Positions 1 through 9,374 of a stretch of 64,000 bases of DNA are shown piece after piece. Numbering within the stretch: position 1 is the stretch's first letter; each line of letters opens with the position of its first letter. The position numbers were made by a program, and so were the translations under genes. This stretch comes from G963677085 sp963677085. GTDB taxonomy: Bacteria; Planctomycetota; Planctomycetia; Pirellulales; Thermoguttaceae. The notes under the pieces are model-generated. The model had not been told where the DNA came from and did no database searches. It saw nothing but the letters and a program-made list of their open reading frames with translations. The DNA lies in assembly GCA_963677085.2 (NCBI GenBank), contig CAXXFH010000004.1:372001-436000 (forward strand), read 5' to 3'.

Positions 1-632
1 AGTGGCCGTGGCGACCAACCACCAACCGGTTGCCGAAGACACCCCGGGTGGCGATCCCGTGCCTTGCCCCTACGTGTTGAGCAAGCGTCGGGCGGAACAC
101 GAGGTGCTGGGTCGGGCGAGCGAAGGGCTCGACGTGGTCGTCGTCAATCCCACCTTCATGCTCGGCCCTTGGGATTGGAAACCCTCGTCCGGCAAGATTC
201 TCTTGGCCGCCGCCCGATGCTGGTCGCCATTGGCTCCCAGCGGCGCAAAGAATTTCTGCGACGTACGCGACGTGGCCGCAGGCGCTTTCGCGGCACTCCA
301 ACACGGCACGGCCGGGCGACGTTACCTGCTGGGTGGCGAAAACCTCGAATTCATCGACGCCTGGCGGCTCTTCTGCGATGTGACCGGACAACACCGCCCT
401 TGGCTTCGCTCCGGCCCCTTACTCAGCGAAGCCGGTGGCCGCTTGGGCGATTTCTGGGGCCGCCTCACCGGTAACGAACCCGACCTGAACTCGGCCGCCT
501 GTGGCCGCATCACGTCAATGCCACTGGTACGACAGCTCACGGGCTATCCAGGAACTCGGCTACCAAACCCGGCCGTTACGTAAAACGGTCGAAGACGCCT
601 GGGCTTGGTTTAGAGAATACGGGTACGCGTAA
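1..632 (+). CDS. NAD-dependent epimerase/dehydratase, 3' part, frameshifted
   Basis: C-terminal two-thirds of an extended short-chain dehydrogenase (dihydroflavonol-4-reductase/nucleoside-sugar epimerase type); the Rossmann N-terminus lies left of the window. The YVLSK segment near residue 24 of the visible part is the YxxxK catalytic motif, followed by the VVVNPTFMLGP strand typical of the family. The opening frame stops at 583, but the expected C-terminal segment (YDSS..AIQELGYQTRPL..) continues in another frame to a stop at 630-632. The frame changes at about 518-524, consistent with one extra base or two missing bases after the ATG at 518. It is either a decaying gene or an assembly error. 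The exact substrate cannot be deduced. Confidence 0.75.
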
Positions 633-636
633 CAGA

Positions 637-784
637 GCTTCTCCCCTCTCCCCGTGGGGAGAGGGGCCGGGGGTGAGGGGTTTTTCATAGTAAGTGCTTT
701 CCTGAAGCCAAAGCCTTCGCCATTGCGAACCGTCCTCACCCGGCGCTTGCGCCGGCCACCCTCTCCCGCCGAGCGGGAGAGGGT
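637..784. repeat. MITE-like element with inverted ends between convergent genes
   Basis: Two strong hairpins bound this stretch: a perfect 11-bp stem with a 2-nt loop (643-653/656-666) and a perfect 12-bp stem with a 3-nt loop (758-769/773-784). The sequence next to each hairpin (GGCCGGGGGTGAGG, and CCTCACCCGGCG on the other side) is also roughly inverted, so the whole 148 bp resembles a small inverted-repeat element. It lies between the convergent epimerase and ATPase genes, where it could also end transcription from both sides. Confidence 0.6.
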
Positions 785-801
785 ACGCGTCTCAAACCGT
801 A

Positions 802-3351
802 CTACTGCGATCCTCCGGCCGCAGCGTGCGGATGCAACGACTGGTTGAGCGTGTCGAAGAACCGACGGTGATGGTGCGAGCGGCCTTCGACCATGCGGTA
901 CGTTGCCAGCTTGGCAAAGTCTTGCACAAACATCCAAATCAGGTTGTACCCCCAAACCACGCCGATCAGTGTCCACGGCAACTGCGGTACCAGCCAGCCG
1001 AAACCGCACATTAGGATAGCAAACACCTGGGTGCCCACCAGGGCCGAAAACAGCGGCAGCGACGGATACGGAGGACGCAGGAAAGAGTGACGCGTTCGAG
1101 TCACAAACAGCATCAGATGGCCGCCAGCGACCAACTGCAAAAACAGCATCGACTGTAGGTGCTGTTGGTCCATCGCCACCCACTGCTGCAACGACGGGCT
1201 GTCGAGCCAGGCAAAGCCGATTAGCAGCAGGCCAAATGTCTCGGCCAATGCCAGGCCGCCCAACACCGAAGCCACCGATAACACACGATGCAAATCCCAG
1301 CGGACCGGCTTGCGATCGATGCGTGTGTTGTCGTAGGCAATCGTCATGATGGGAACGTCGTCCAGCAAGGCTAAAACGATAATCATCACGGCGGTGAGGG
1401 GGCGGAAATTGAAAATCAGCATCGATAATACGACAAACACCATGATGTCGATCGTCATCGCGATACGGTAAATCGTGTAGCTCATCATCCGCTCGAAAAT
1501 CTGCCGAGCAACGTCTACCGCCTGCGTAATGACCGAAAGGCCGGGAGCCGTAAGGATAAGATCGGCGGCCGCCCGAGCGGCGTCAGTGGCACCCGAAACG
1601 GCAATGCCCACGTCGGCCTGTTTCAGGGCCGGCGCGTCGTTCACCCCGTCGCCAGTCATGGCAACTAGGTGGCCGCGTCCCTGAAGCGCCTTGACGATTC
1701 CGTATTTATGTTCGGGAAACACTTGGGCAAACCCTTCGGCCCGTTCGATCTGAAACGCCACTTGGGAGCCCAGATGTTCCGGATCGGTGCCGTCGGCGAA
1801 AAGTTGATCGGCCGGCTGAATATGGGTACCCAAGCCTAACTGACCTGAAATCTCCGCAGCAATGGCCGTATTGTCGCCGGTGACCATTTTGACCTGGATG
1901 CCATGCTCCTTGGCGTTGGCGATCGTTTCCGCCGAGTCGTCGCGCGGCGGGTCGAACATGGGCAACAGGCCCAGGAAATGCCACGTTTGACCGTCGTCGT
2001 CCGAGCGAGCGATGCCCAACGTGCGATAGCCCTTGCCGGCCATTTCGTCGACCACGTGTTCCGCCCGGGCGTGTTCCGATTCGTCCATCCCGCACAGCCC
2101 GAGGATCACTTGCGGGGCACCCTTCGTGTAATGGCTCGTTTGACCCTGGGCGTCGCGCACGGTGCCTTCGGTCCGCTTGCCCACCGGATCGAACGGCATG
2201 AATTTGGTTTGCTCGTAGGCGTCTAGCGCCGCGTGATCCTTCAGCCCACCGATTACGGCCAGGTCGATGGCGTCTTCGTCTTCGGCCTTCGAGGCCAGGG
2301 CTCCGCCGAGGATACACTCCTGGACGTCTTTGGCCTCGAACAACACAGGATCGCCAAGGGTCAACTGGTTTTTCGTGAGCGTGCCCGTTTTATCGCTACA
2401 AAGGATGTCGATTCCGGCCATTTCTTCGATGGCTTGCAGCCGGGAGACGATGGCCTTGTATTTCGACAAGGTTAACGCCCCCAGCGCCATGGTAACCGAC
2501 AACACGGCCGGCATGGCTACCGGAATCGAGGCAATCACCAGGATGAGGACGAACTTGACCAGATCGAGCACCGGTTCGCCACGGTATAATTCCACCGTGG
2601 TGAGCACGATACTCAGCGCGACGGCCAGAATGATCAAGAAGTTGCCGATCCGCATCACGGCTTTTTGGAAGTGTGATTCGGCCCCCGCCCCGGCAACCAG
2701 CTTGGCGGTGCGACCAAAAAACGTATTGGAACCCGTCTTGGTGACCATGGCCACCATTTCCCCCTGCTTGGCCACCGAACCGGAGTAGACTTCGTCGCCC
2801 AATTGCTTCGCCACCGGCAGCGACTCACCGGTCAGTGCGGCCTGGTCGATGCTCAGGTAGTCACCCTCGATCAACGTGGCGTCGGCCGGCACGATGTCGC
2901 CCAGCCGCAGGCGAACCACGTCGCCGGGCACCAAATCGGCCGCGTCGACACCCGACCATTGTCCACCGCGCAACGCCCGGGCTTTCAACGCCAACTGGTC
3001 CTTCAAGGCGTCCAACGCATTCGAGGCCTTATACTCTTCCCAGAAGCCGATCAACGCGTTGAAGACCAGCATAAACATGATGATCGCCAGGTCTTTCCAG
3101 TCCTGGGCAACCAGCGAAAGAATGGCCGCCACCTCAATCATCCAGGGGATAGGACCCCAGAAGTACCGCAGAAACTGCATCACAGGGCTTACCCGCTTGG
3201 ACTCCAAGGCGTTGGGTCCAAAGCGGCGAAGGCGGTCGGCCACCTCTTCGGGAGCCAGCCCTTTCGGGCTGCTGCCGAGCGAAGTGAACAGTTCGTCAAA
3301 ACTGACCGGCTTGGTCGTTTTCTGGGCCGCGGTTTGTGTGGTGGTCGCCAT
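802..3351 (-). CDS. plasma-membrane proton-efflux P-type ATPase (P3A)
   Basis: An 849-residue P-type ATPase that would pump protons out of the cytoplasm using ATP. Visible motifs are the actuator TGES (residues 174-177), the TM4 stretch IPVAMPAV, the phosphorylation motif DKTGTLT with Asp320, MVTGDN, and the hinge TGDGVNDAP. The cation-transporter N-terminal domain occupies about residues 15-90 and hydrophobic segments follow the usual 2+2+6 plan. P3A proton pumps are normally 800-900 residues, and no heavy-metal-binding domain is present. An in-frame GTG exists at 3378, but I chose the ATG at 3351 because AAAGGAG lies about 8 nt upstream and the extension has no family resemblance. It is divergent from pgm. 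Confidence 0.93.
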   Translation of the reverse strand: MATTTQTAAQKTTKPVSFDELFTSLGSSPKGLAPEEVADRLRRFGPNALESKRVSPVMQFLRYFWGPIPWMIEVAAILSLVAQDWKDLAIIMFMLVFNALIGFWEEYKASNALDALKDQLALKARALRGGQWSGVDAADLVPGDVVRLRLGDIVPADATLIEGDYLSIDQAALTGESLPVAKQLGDEVYSGSVAKQGEMVAMVTKTGSNTFFGRTAKLVAGAGAESHFQKAVMRIGNFLIILAVALSIVLTTVELYRGEPVLDLVKFVLILVIASIPVAMPAVLSVTMALGALTLSKYKAIVSRLQAIEEMAGIDILCSDKTGTLTKNQLTLGDPVLFEAKDVQECILGGALASKAEDEDAIDLAVIGGLKDHAALDAYEQTKFMPFDPVGKRTEGTVRDAQGQTSHYTKGAPQVILGLCGMDESEHARAEHVVDEMAGKGYRTLGIARSDDDGQTWHFLGLLPMFDPPRDDSAETIANAKEHGIQVKMVTGDNTAIAAEISGQLGLGTHIQPADQLFADGTDPEHLGSQVAFQIERAEGFAQVFPEHKYGIVKALQGRGHLVAMTGDGVNDAPALKQADVGIAVSGATDAARAAADLILTAPGLSVITQAVDVARQIFERMMSYTIYRIAMTIDIMVFVVLSMLIFNFRPLTAVMIIVLALLDDVPIMTIAYDNTRIDRKPVRWDLHRVLSVASVLGGLALAETFGLLLIGFAWLDSPSLQQWVAMDQQHLQSMLFLQLVAGGHLMLFVTRTRHSFLRPPYPSLPLFSALVGTQVFAILMCGFGWLVPQLPWTLIGVVWGYNLIWMFVQDFAKLATYRMVEGRSHHHRRFFDTLNQSLHPHAAAGGSQ

Positions 3352-3655
3352 TTTGGGACACTCCTTTGGTGGTTCCACAAATAGAAGTATTCAACTCTAG
3401 TTTGTTCTTACTCGCAGGAAACCGGATCGGCCGTAAAACTCCCCGGGCAAACCGAGACGCGCGGTATTACCCGCATATTCGTGTCCACATGCCCTAGCGT
3501 CTGACGACATTATTGCAACAAACACCCCGCCGCCCAGATGACTACGTTTTGGGTTTCACCTAACGGCGGGCGTTGGTACCCCGGGGCTGACACATCAACG
3601 CCCCCTGGGTATAGTAGCGAACTCGGACGAGAACCCAAGAAAACCAGAGTGAACC
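3352..3655. promoter_or_regulatory. divergent intergenic region, ATPase / pgm
   Basis: This 304-bp spacer must hold the promoters of both the proton ATPase (leftward) and pgm (rightward). The AAAGGAG ribosome-binding site of the ATPase sits at its left edge. I could not identify convincing -35/-10 boxes or an operator, and no small gene is apparent. Confidence 0.4.
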
Positions 3656-5302
3656 ATGGCAATACACCCTCTGGCAGGAAAACCTGCTCCCGACGAGTTG
3701 TTGATCGATGTCGACCAGCTTTTGCGCGATTATTACGAGCGCGAACCCGACGTGGCCGATCCGCGCCAATTGGTCAGTTTTGGTACCAGCGGCCACCGCG
3801 GCACCTCGGGCAATGGCAGCTTCACCGAAGCTCACATTCTGGCAATCACCCAGGCCATCTGCGATTACCGTCACGCCCACGACATTTTTGGCCCGGTGAT
3901 GATGGGCAAAGACACCCACGCGCTCTCGACCCCCGCCCAGGCAACCGCCTTGGAGGTGCTGGCGGCTAACGAAGTCGATGTGCTTATCCAACGCGACAAC
4001 GGCTTCACGCCAACGCCAGTCATTTCGCACGCCATTTTGTGTCACAATCGCGACCGGACCGAACGCCTGGCCGACGGAATTGTCATCACCCCGTCGCACA
4101 ATCCACCGGCCGACGGCGGCTTCAAGTACAACCCACCCAACGGCGGACCGGCCGACACCAACGTAACCCGATGGATTCAGGATCGGGCGAACACGATCCT
4201 CAAGGCGGGCAACGAAGAAGTCCGCCGCGTGTCGTACAAGCAAGCACAGCAAGCAAGCACCACGCATTTCACCGATTTCGTGCAGCCGTATGTCAATGAC
4301 CTTGAAAACGTGGTCGACATGGAGGCAATCCGGCGTAGCGGGCTGAAACTGGGAATTGATCCGCTCGGCGGGGCTGGCGTTGGCTACTGGGAACCGATCG
4401 CCGAGACCTACGGCCTGGACCTGACCGTGGTGAATCCCGACTTCGACCCGAAGTTCGCCTTCATGACCGTCGACTACGACGGCAAGATCCGCATGGACTG
4501 CTCAAGCCCCTACGCCATGACGAACTTAGTGGGTTTGAAGGACCAATACGCCGTGGCCTGCGGCAACGACCCCGACGCTGACCGGCACGGAATCGTCACC
4601 CCGTCGGTAGGGCTAATGAACCCGAACCACTATTTGGCCGTGGCCATACGCTATCTGTTCAGTCACCGCCCCAAGTGGCCTACCCAGGCGACCGTCGGAA
4701 AGACCCTGGTCAGCAGCGGCATCATCGACCGCGTGGCGGCCGAGTTGGAACGCAAGCTGGTCGAGGTGCCCGTCGGGTTCAAGTGGTTCGTCGATGGCCT
4801 CTTTTCCGGCACCCTGGGCTTCGGCGGCGAAGAAAGTGCAGGAGCCAGCTTCCTACGCCACAACGGAAGTGTCTGGACCACCGACAAGGACGGTTTGATT
4901 CTCAACTTGCTAGCAGCCGAGATCACTGCGACGACCGGCAAAGACCCAGGCGAACACTTCCAGGAGATCGCCGCAAAATATGGCATGCCGCAGTACAAGC
5001 GGATCGACCAACCGGCCTCGCCCGAGCAAAAGGCCGTACTTGGGCGGCTCTCTCCCGAGTCGGTCGCGGCCGACACTTTGGCTGGCGAACCGATCGTGGC
5101 GAAACTCACCCGGGCACCCGGCAACGACGCCCCCATTGGCGGCCTGAAGGTGGCCACCGAGAACGGATGGTTTGCCGCAAGGCCCTCCGGCACGGAAAAT
5201 ATCTACAAGATCTATGCCGAAAGCTTCAAAGACACAGCGCATCTCGATGCGATTATTGACGAAGCCAGACAGATCGTAGACGGTGCGCTTTCGGCCAGTT
5301 GA
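3656..5302 (+). CDS. pgm: phosphoglucomutase (alpha-D-glucose-specific)
   Basis: Interconverts glucose-1-phosphate and glucose-6-phosphate in the cytoplasm, linking glycogen and starch metabolism to glycolysis. At 548 residues it has the length of the bacterial Pgm family. The four active-site loops are visible: SFGTSGHRG near residue 41, the phosphoserine loop TPSHNPP with Ser147, the metal loop DPDADR (Asp305, Asp307, Asp309), the sugar loop GGEESAG, and the phosphate-binding loop RPSGTEN (residues 509-515). The ATG at 3656 has only a weak upstream ribosome site. Its stop is 44 bp from the malQ start, so the two probably form a glycogen-utilisation operon. Confidence 0.96.
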   Translation: MAIHPLAGKPAPDELLIDVDQLLRDYYEREPDVADPRQLVSFGTSGHRGTSGNGSFTEAHILAITQAICDYRHAHDIFGPVMMGKDTHALSTPAQATALEVLAANEVDVLIQRDNGFTPTPVISHAILCHNRDRTERLADGIVITPSHNPPADGGFKYNPPNGGPADTNVTRWIQDRANTILKAGNEEVRRVSYKQAQQASTTHFTDFVQPYVNDLENVVDMEAIRRSGLKLGIDPLGGAGVGYWEPIAETYGLDLTVVNPDFDPKFAFMTVDYDGKIRMDCSSPYAMTNLVGLKDQYAVACGNDPDADRHGIVTPSVGLMNPNHYLAVAIRYLFSHRPKWPTQATVGKTLVSSGIIDRVAAELERKLVEVPVGFKWFVDGLFSGTLGFGGEESAGASFLRHNGSVWTTDKDGLILNLLAAEITATTGKDPGEHFQEIAAKYGMPQYKRIDQPASPEQKAVLGRLSPESVAADTLAGEPIVAKLTRAPGNDAPIGGLKVATENGWFAARPSGTENIYKIYAESFKDTAHLDAIIDEARQIVDGALSAS

Positions 5303-5346
5303 GATCGATCATTGAACAACGGAAAAGGATTTCAGTAGGTTCCAGG

Positions 5347-6909
5347 ATGTCATCTACCCGCACTAGCGGTATTCTTCTGCACCCTACGTCTCTACCGAGT
5401 CGTTTTGGGATCGGCGACCTTGGGCCCGAGGCCTATCGCTTTCTCGACTGGCTGGCCGGAGCCGAGCAACAGATGTGGCAGGTGCTGCCTTTGAGTCCTC
5501 CCGACGAGGACTGGTCGCCCTACCAGTCGTTCTCAGCGTTGGCCGGCAATCCGCTGTTGATCAGCCCCGAGCGGCTGGCCGACGAAGGGCTGTTGGCGGC
5601 CGAAGAAGTGGAACGAGCCTCCCAGTTGCTCCGCGGCGACGCAATACGTGTGAATTTCTCCCGCGTTGCCGCGATCAAGGGCTTGCTGCTGGACCGTGCC
5701 GCGGAGAACTTCCGTCGACTCGCTGCCAACCACCCGCTGCGAGACGCGTTTCAGGCATTCCGCCGCCGAGAGTCCGATTGGCTCAACGACTACGCCACGT
5801 TCATGGCCTTGCGAGAAGCCAACCAGGGCCGACCTTGGACGGAGTGGACCGTGTTGGTCAACGGTGTAAAACAGCCCGTTGCCAACGCAATTGCCATCCT
5901 CCACGAGCGGATCGAAGCCCACGAGCTATTCCAGTGGCTGTTTTACCGCCAGTGGACGGCGGTCGAACAATATGCCGGCCAGCGTGGCATTAAGATTATC
6001 GGCGATTTGCCGATCTACGTGGCGTCACAGAGTGCCGACGTCTGGGCCCATCGATCGTTGTTTCAACTCGATGGGCAGGGCAGGGCGACACACATGGCGG
6101 GTGTCCCTCCAGACTATTTTTCACGCACCGGCCAACTCTGGGGTAATCCACTCTACGATTGGCAGGCCATGCAACACGATGGCTATCGCTGGTGGATCAC
6201 CCGCATCGAAACGGCCCTGGAAACGGCCGACCTGCTACGGCTGGATCACTTCCGCGGTTTCGAGGCCTATTGGTCGGTTCCGGCCGGAGACCTTACGGCC
6301 GAAAACGGTCAATGGGTTGACGGACCGGGCGATGCGTTTTTTGAAGCCATCGGCCAGGCATTGCGTGCCCACAATCCGTGCCGCCTGACATCCAGCGGCC
6401 GATTGCCGTTTATTGCCGAGGACCTCGGCCTCATCACAAAACCGGTCACCAAACTGCGCAAACATTTCGGCCTGCCAGGTATGATGGTTTTACAGTTCGT
6501 ACTACTCGGCGAGACGGAGACTCCCTTCGTGGCCGACGAGGTCGACCCGAACACCCTCATTTGCACCGGCACGCACGACAACAACACGTCGGTCGGTTGG
6601 TATCGGCAGTTGCTCGCGGACAATCCCAAGGGCCACGTCCAACTCCGCGAACACCTGCCCCATGTCCCAAGCGATCCGACGCAGATCGCTTGGCAACTCA
6701 TCGAGGTCGCCTGGCAATCGTCGGCCGACATGGCCGTGGCCCCGCTGCAAGATTTTCTCGCCCTCGATGCAAACGCCCGAATGAATGTGCCCGGCACGAC
6801 CCAGGCTGGCTTCCCCAATTGGAGTTGGCGTTTTCGGGCGGAGGAACTTACCGAAGAGCTACAACGTCGGCTGGCCAAACTCACTCGGCACGCGGGCCGC
6901 GCGGCGTAG
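5347..6909 (+). CDS. malQ: 4-alpha-glucanotransferase (amylomaltase, GH77)
   Basis: Transfers alpha-1,4-glucan segments between maltodextrins, yielding glucose and longer chains for phosphorylases. The GH77 signatures are present: GDLPIYV, PPDYFSRTGQLWGNP, RLDHFRGF with nucleophile Asp300, IAEDLG with acid/base Glu358, and THDNNTS with Asp411. Its 520 residues match short bacterial amylomaltases that lack extra N-terminal domains. An alternative TTG start at 5299 overlaps the pgm stop, but MSSTRTSGILLHPTSL at 5347 is the normal family N-terminus. Placed directly after pgm, it supports a maltodextrin to glucose-phosphate route. Confidence 0.95.
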   Translation: MSSTRTSGILLHPTSLPSRFGIGDLGPEAYRFLDWLAGAEQQMWQVLPLSPPDEDWSPYQSFSALAGNPLLISPERLADEGLLAAEEVERASQLLRGDAIRVNFSRVAAIKGLLLDRAAENFRRLAANHPLRDAFQAFRRRESDWLNDYATFMALREANQGRPWTEWTVLVNGVKQPVANAIAILHERIEAHELFQWLFYRQWTAVEQYAGQRGIKIIGDLPIYVASQSADVWAHRSLFQLDGQGRATHMAGVPPDYFSRTGQLWGNPLYDWQAMQHDGYRWWITRIETALETADLLRLDHFRGFEAYWSVPAGDLTAENGQWVDGPGDAFFEAIGQALRAHNPCRLTSSGRLPFIAEDLGLITKPVTKLRKHFGLPGMMVLQFVLLGETETPFVADEVDPNTLICTGTHDNNTSVGWYRQLLADNPKGHVQLREHLPHVPSDPTQIAWQLIEVAWQSSADMAVAPLQDFLALDANARMNVPGTTQAGFPNWSWRFRAEELTEELQRRLAKLTRHAGRAA

Positions 6910-6988
6910 GGGGTTCACCTCGCGTGGGGTGTTTTCGTGACCGCTGAAGCCGCCACGCCTCGGCTCGCCCCACGACCTATACTTGCGT

Positions 6989-7069
6989 ATGAACATCACG
7001 CAATGGCTAGGTCTGCTGGTTTCATTCGTCCTGGGGCTCGTCGCCGCACGGCTGACGTTCGGACTATAA
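6989..7069 (+). CDS. possible 26-residue membrane peptide
   Basis: A short reading frame beginning ATG at 6989 encodes a 26-residue peptide that is almost entirely one hydrophobic helix (WLGLLVSFVLGLVAARL) with an arginine near the end. It follows malQ by 79 bp. No clear ribosome-binding site precedes it, so this may be a chance open frame. Confidence 0.2.
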   Translation: MNITQWLGLLVSFVLGLVAARLTFGL

Positions 7070-7140
7070 CCCATAGACCGACAACGAGTTACGCATTTCG
7101 CGCCTTCACACCAGCGCCTCGTCGATTTTGGATTGACGAG

Positions 7141-7200
7141 GCGCCATGGGCAGCTTGTCTGTCCGTGTTCAGCACCGGCTGACAAGCAGCCAGTGGCGCC
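7141..7200. repeat. dispersed repeat, GCCAYGGGCAG...CAGCCAGTGGC family
   Basis: A compound palindromic repeat of about 60 bp: a GCCATGGGCAGCTTGT half and a GGCTGACAAGCAGCCAGTGG hairpin half. Related copies occur at 17436-17496, 39421-39482 (inverted) and, partly, at 42983-43011. Here it sits between malQ and the YkgJ-type gene. The rest of the 340-bp spacer shows only the small ORF already noted. Confidence 0.7.
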
Positions 7201-7249
7201 CAATTTGCCGTTCAAAACTTGGCGCAACACCAAGAAACGTCCGACAGCC

Positions 7250-8497
7250 TCATCGCGCATACCAAGCAACGAGCCGTTGCAGATCCTCACTTCGGGCCAA
7301 GCCACCTACCCGAGTCCGATGGCGCCAGCCGGCCAACAACGGGTAGCGCTGCCCTCGGTCGATTACCCCAACCACGTCGATCATCGTTTTCCGATCCGGG
7401 GGGCTGCCCGTGCCGTAAAGCCGAAACAGCCACATCGATAGGGCGAAGCTAAGCCCGAGCATCTGGAAACTCTCGACCAACGACCAACCACGCCGGTCCC
7501 GAAAGGCATAGCTTTTCGACGCCGCAGCCGTCTCTAGAAAGCGTCCCAGCGGTTGTAGCACCTCGGCATCGAGAGGTCCCAATGGTTCCTCCAGCGCCTC
7601 GAAGGTAGTCGCCGCGGTGTCGGGCAAAATCTGCGGTACCGGCCCACGCCCTTTGGCAAACGCCCATGCCCAACGGATCAACCGCAATCGTTCGCGCCAC
7701 GATCGTTCGATTTGAAGGCTGGGATGTAATCGCACGTATTCCAAGGCCGTTTGGCGAAACAGCTTCGCACCCATCAGGCGAGGCGGACGCCGATCGGTAA
7801 ACCAGCGGCCGGCCTCTTCGATTGCCGCCGTGTGCAGCAAGCCGATTAGCTCCGCAAAACGGTCGCTGTCGAGCGCCCGCAACCGGCAACCGCTGAGTTG
7901 CCGGCAGAACTCTAAGCCATGCATGATCCGTCGAACGGGCGGAAACCGCTCGTCGCACATGATTCGCTCAAGGCACTCGGCCACTCGCAGCGTGTCTTTC
8001 CAGCCGCGACGATGACCGCGCACAACCGACGGCGGTTGACTGAGACGCACCAGACTTGGCCGTTTTTCGAGCAACTGCCGCACATACGGCACATGCTCGG
8101 AAAGTTCGCGTCCCTCGTCGGCAGCCGCCGTGGGGCAACTTCGCCGCAACGTGAGATAGGCGAACCTTTCGATCGGCACCAACTGCAAGGGGAACGTCTG
8201 GCAAATCAGAGGCTTCGCTTCGGAACCGAATTCTCCGTGAATCCGGCAGTGTCCTTCTTCCGAAAGAAACACACAATAACCGTCGCGCCGGTGAGCCAAA
8301 CGATAACGGCGACCGAAAAGTTTCAACCGTTTGAAGAGCTTCACCCCTCGAAACTCGGGCCGCTTGTGCCAGCCTTGCGAACGAATTCGCTCAAGCTCCT
8401 CGTCGGTCAGCGGAATGCTCACCCCCCAGCAACAATCGCCGCATCCCCGGCAATCCCAACGTTCGACAATCGGCAGGGTTCGGATGGGAGGTAACAT
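7250..8497 (-). CDS. YkgJ-family cysteine-cluster protein
   Basis: A 415-residue cytoplasmic protein with the YkgJ/UPF0153 cysteine cluster at its N-terminus: CRGCGDCCWG near residue 17, then GHCRIHG and KPLICQTFP about 80 residues later, and one further Cys in LRRSCPT. Such clusters are thought to bind zinc or an Fe-S centre. Typical YkgJ proteins are 100-250 residues; the C-terminal part here, rich in Arg and Leu, is a long extension with no motif I recognise. It stands alone, convergent with malQ. The biochemical role is unknown. Confidence 0.8.
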   Translation of the reverse strand: MLPPIRTLPIVERWDCRGCGDCCWGVSIPLTDEELERIRSQGWHKRPEFRGVKLFKRLKLFGRRYRLAHRRDGYCVFLSEEGHCRIHGEFGSEAKPLICQTFPLQLVPIERFAYLTLRRSCPTAAADEGRELSEHVPYVRQLLEKRPSLVRLSQPPSVVRGHRRGWKDTLRVAECLERIMCDERFPPVRRIMHGLEFCRQLSGCRLRALDSDRFAELIGLLHTAAIEEAGRWFTDRRPPRLMGAKLFRQTALEYVRLHPSLQIERSWRERLRLIRWAWAFAKGRGPVPQILPDTAATTFEALEEPLGPLDAEVLQPLGRFLETAAASKSYAFRDRRGWSLVESFQMLGLSFALSMWLFRLYGTGSPPDRKTMIDVVGVIDRGQRYPLLAGWRHRTRVGGLARSEDLQRLVAWYAR

Positions 8498-9011
8498 GGA
8501 GTAGCGGAAGGGGGACAGCGATTAGGGGACAGAAATTAGGGCACAGGGCGGCAGGGCCGCCAACCAAACCGGTGCTGCCGCACCCAGGCAGGAACCCGCT
8601 CCCGTCGGTCGCTAATCTTCGTGAAAAACTTAACGATCTTTGAGGTTAGTAGTACAGGGGATTGACTTGGGAGTTCGGTCGACAGGAACACTCTGCTCCC
8701 TACTCCCTAATGCGGTACGACCGCAACCGAATACAGGAAGCCGACTTATGAACGGCCCGCTCCCGTTGGTCGCTAACATGCGCGCACCGTGCGCGTACGC
8801 TGCAATGTAAGACTCTAACCCCTGTCCCCTCAACACGGCCAATATAGCGTGATTGGGCCGCGCGGCAAGGCGCCTTGTTGGTGCCAACCGATACCGAAAC
8901 GGAGGGGAATTGTGCAACAACCGAAAAAAAAGCCCACCGGTTGCGGCCCGGTGGACTTCGTGACAATCGCTTGGGATCTTACGGCCGGCTACGGTAAGCC
9001 AGACCGACAGA
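8498..9011. other. gene-free spacer with dispersed repeats
   Basis: This 514-bp stretch has no credible gene. It contains an inverted copy of the AAGATTAGCGACC repeat family (feature at 8548-8648) and a half-copy near 8757-8778 (CCCGCTCCCGTTGGTCGCTA). The segment 8900-8960 reads as low-complexity remnants. Confidence 0.6.
8548..8648 (-). repeat. dispersed repeat, AAGATTAGCGACC family, copy A
   Basis: On the minus strand this reads CTAACCTCAAAGAT, then CGAAGATTAGCGACCGACGG, GAGCGGGTTCCTG, GGGTGCGGCAGCACCGG and TTTGGTTGGCGGCC. The same blocks in the same order occur at 50233-50332 and 53546-53660, with a shorter copy at 41258-41301. GGTGCGGCAGCACC is a small internal palindrome. No reading frame is conserved across the copies, so this is a non-coding repeat. 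Confidence 0.8.
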
Positions 9012-9374
9012 TCAACAACCGTGCTTTTCCAGTTTTTCGCGGAGCGTGTCCGCCGTAAACGGTTTGACGAGGTAATCGGAGACACCGGCCTGGATGGCCT
9101 GCATCACACGGCCCTTTTCCGCTTCGGTCGTGACCATGATGATGGGCACGTTGGCATCCTTCCCACGAATTTCCTGAACCACTTCCAACCCCGTTTTCCC
9201 CGGCATGTTCCAGTCGGTGAGAACGAGATCGAACTTCCCCGGTTCAAACAGCGAAACGGCCTCAGAACCGTCCTGGGCTTCGGTCGTGTCCGACACGCCA
9301 ACCGCTTGCAGCGATCGCAAAATAATCTTCCGCATTGTGCTGGAATCGTCAGCGACGAGAACTCGCGTGCTCAT
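9012..9374 (-). CDS. cheY: CheY-type single-domain response regulator
   Basis: A 120-residue stand-alone receiver domain. Acidic pocket Asp9/Asp10, phosphoacceptor Asp54 (LTDWNMPG), Thr82 and Lys104 (YLVKPF) are all present. It would be phosphorylated by a CheA-like kinase and relay the signal to an output that cannot be seen here. I chose the ATG at 9374 over the one at 9401 because AGGAG lies 5 nt upstream and the receiver fold starts at once (MSTRVLVADD). It is transcribed away from the cheW-cheR-cheA group, whose promoters would share the 638-bp spacer. Confidence 0.93.
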   Translation of the reverse strand: MSTRVLVADDSSTMRKIILRSLQAVGVSDTTEAQDGSEAVSLFEPGKFDLVLTDWNMPGKTGLEVVQEIRGKDANVPIIMVTTEAEKGRVMQAIQAGVSDYLVKPFTADTLREKLEKHGC

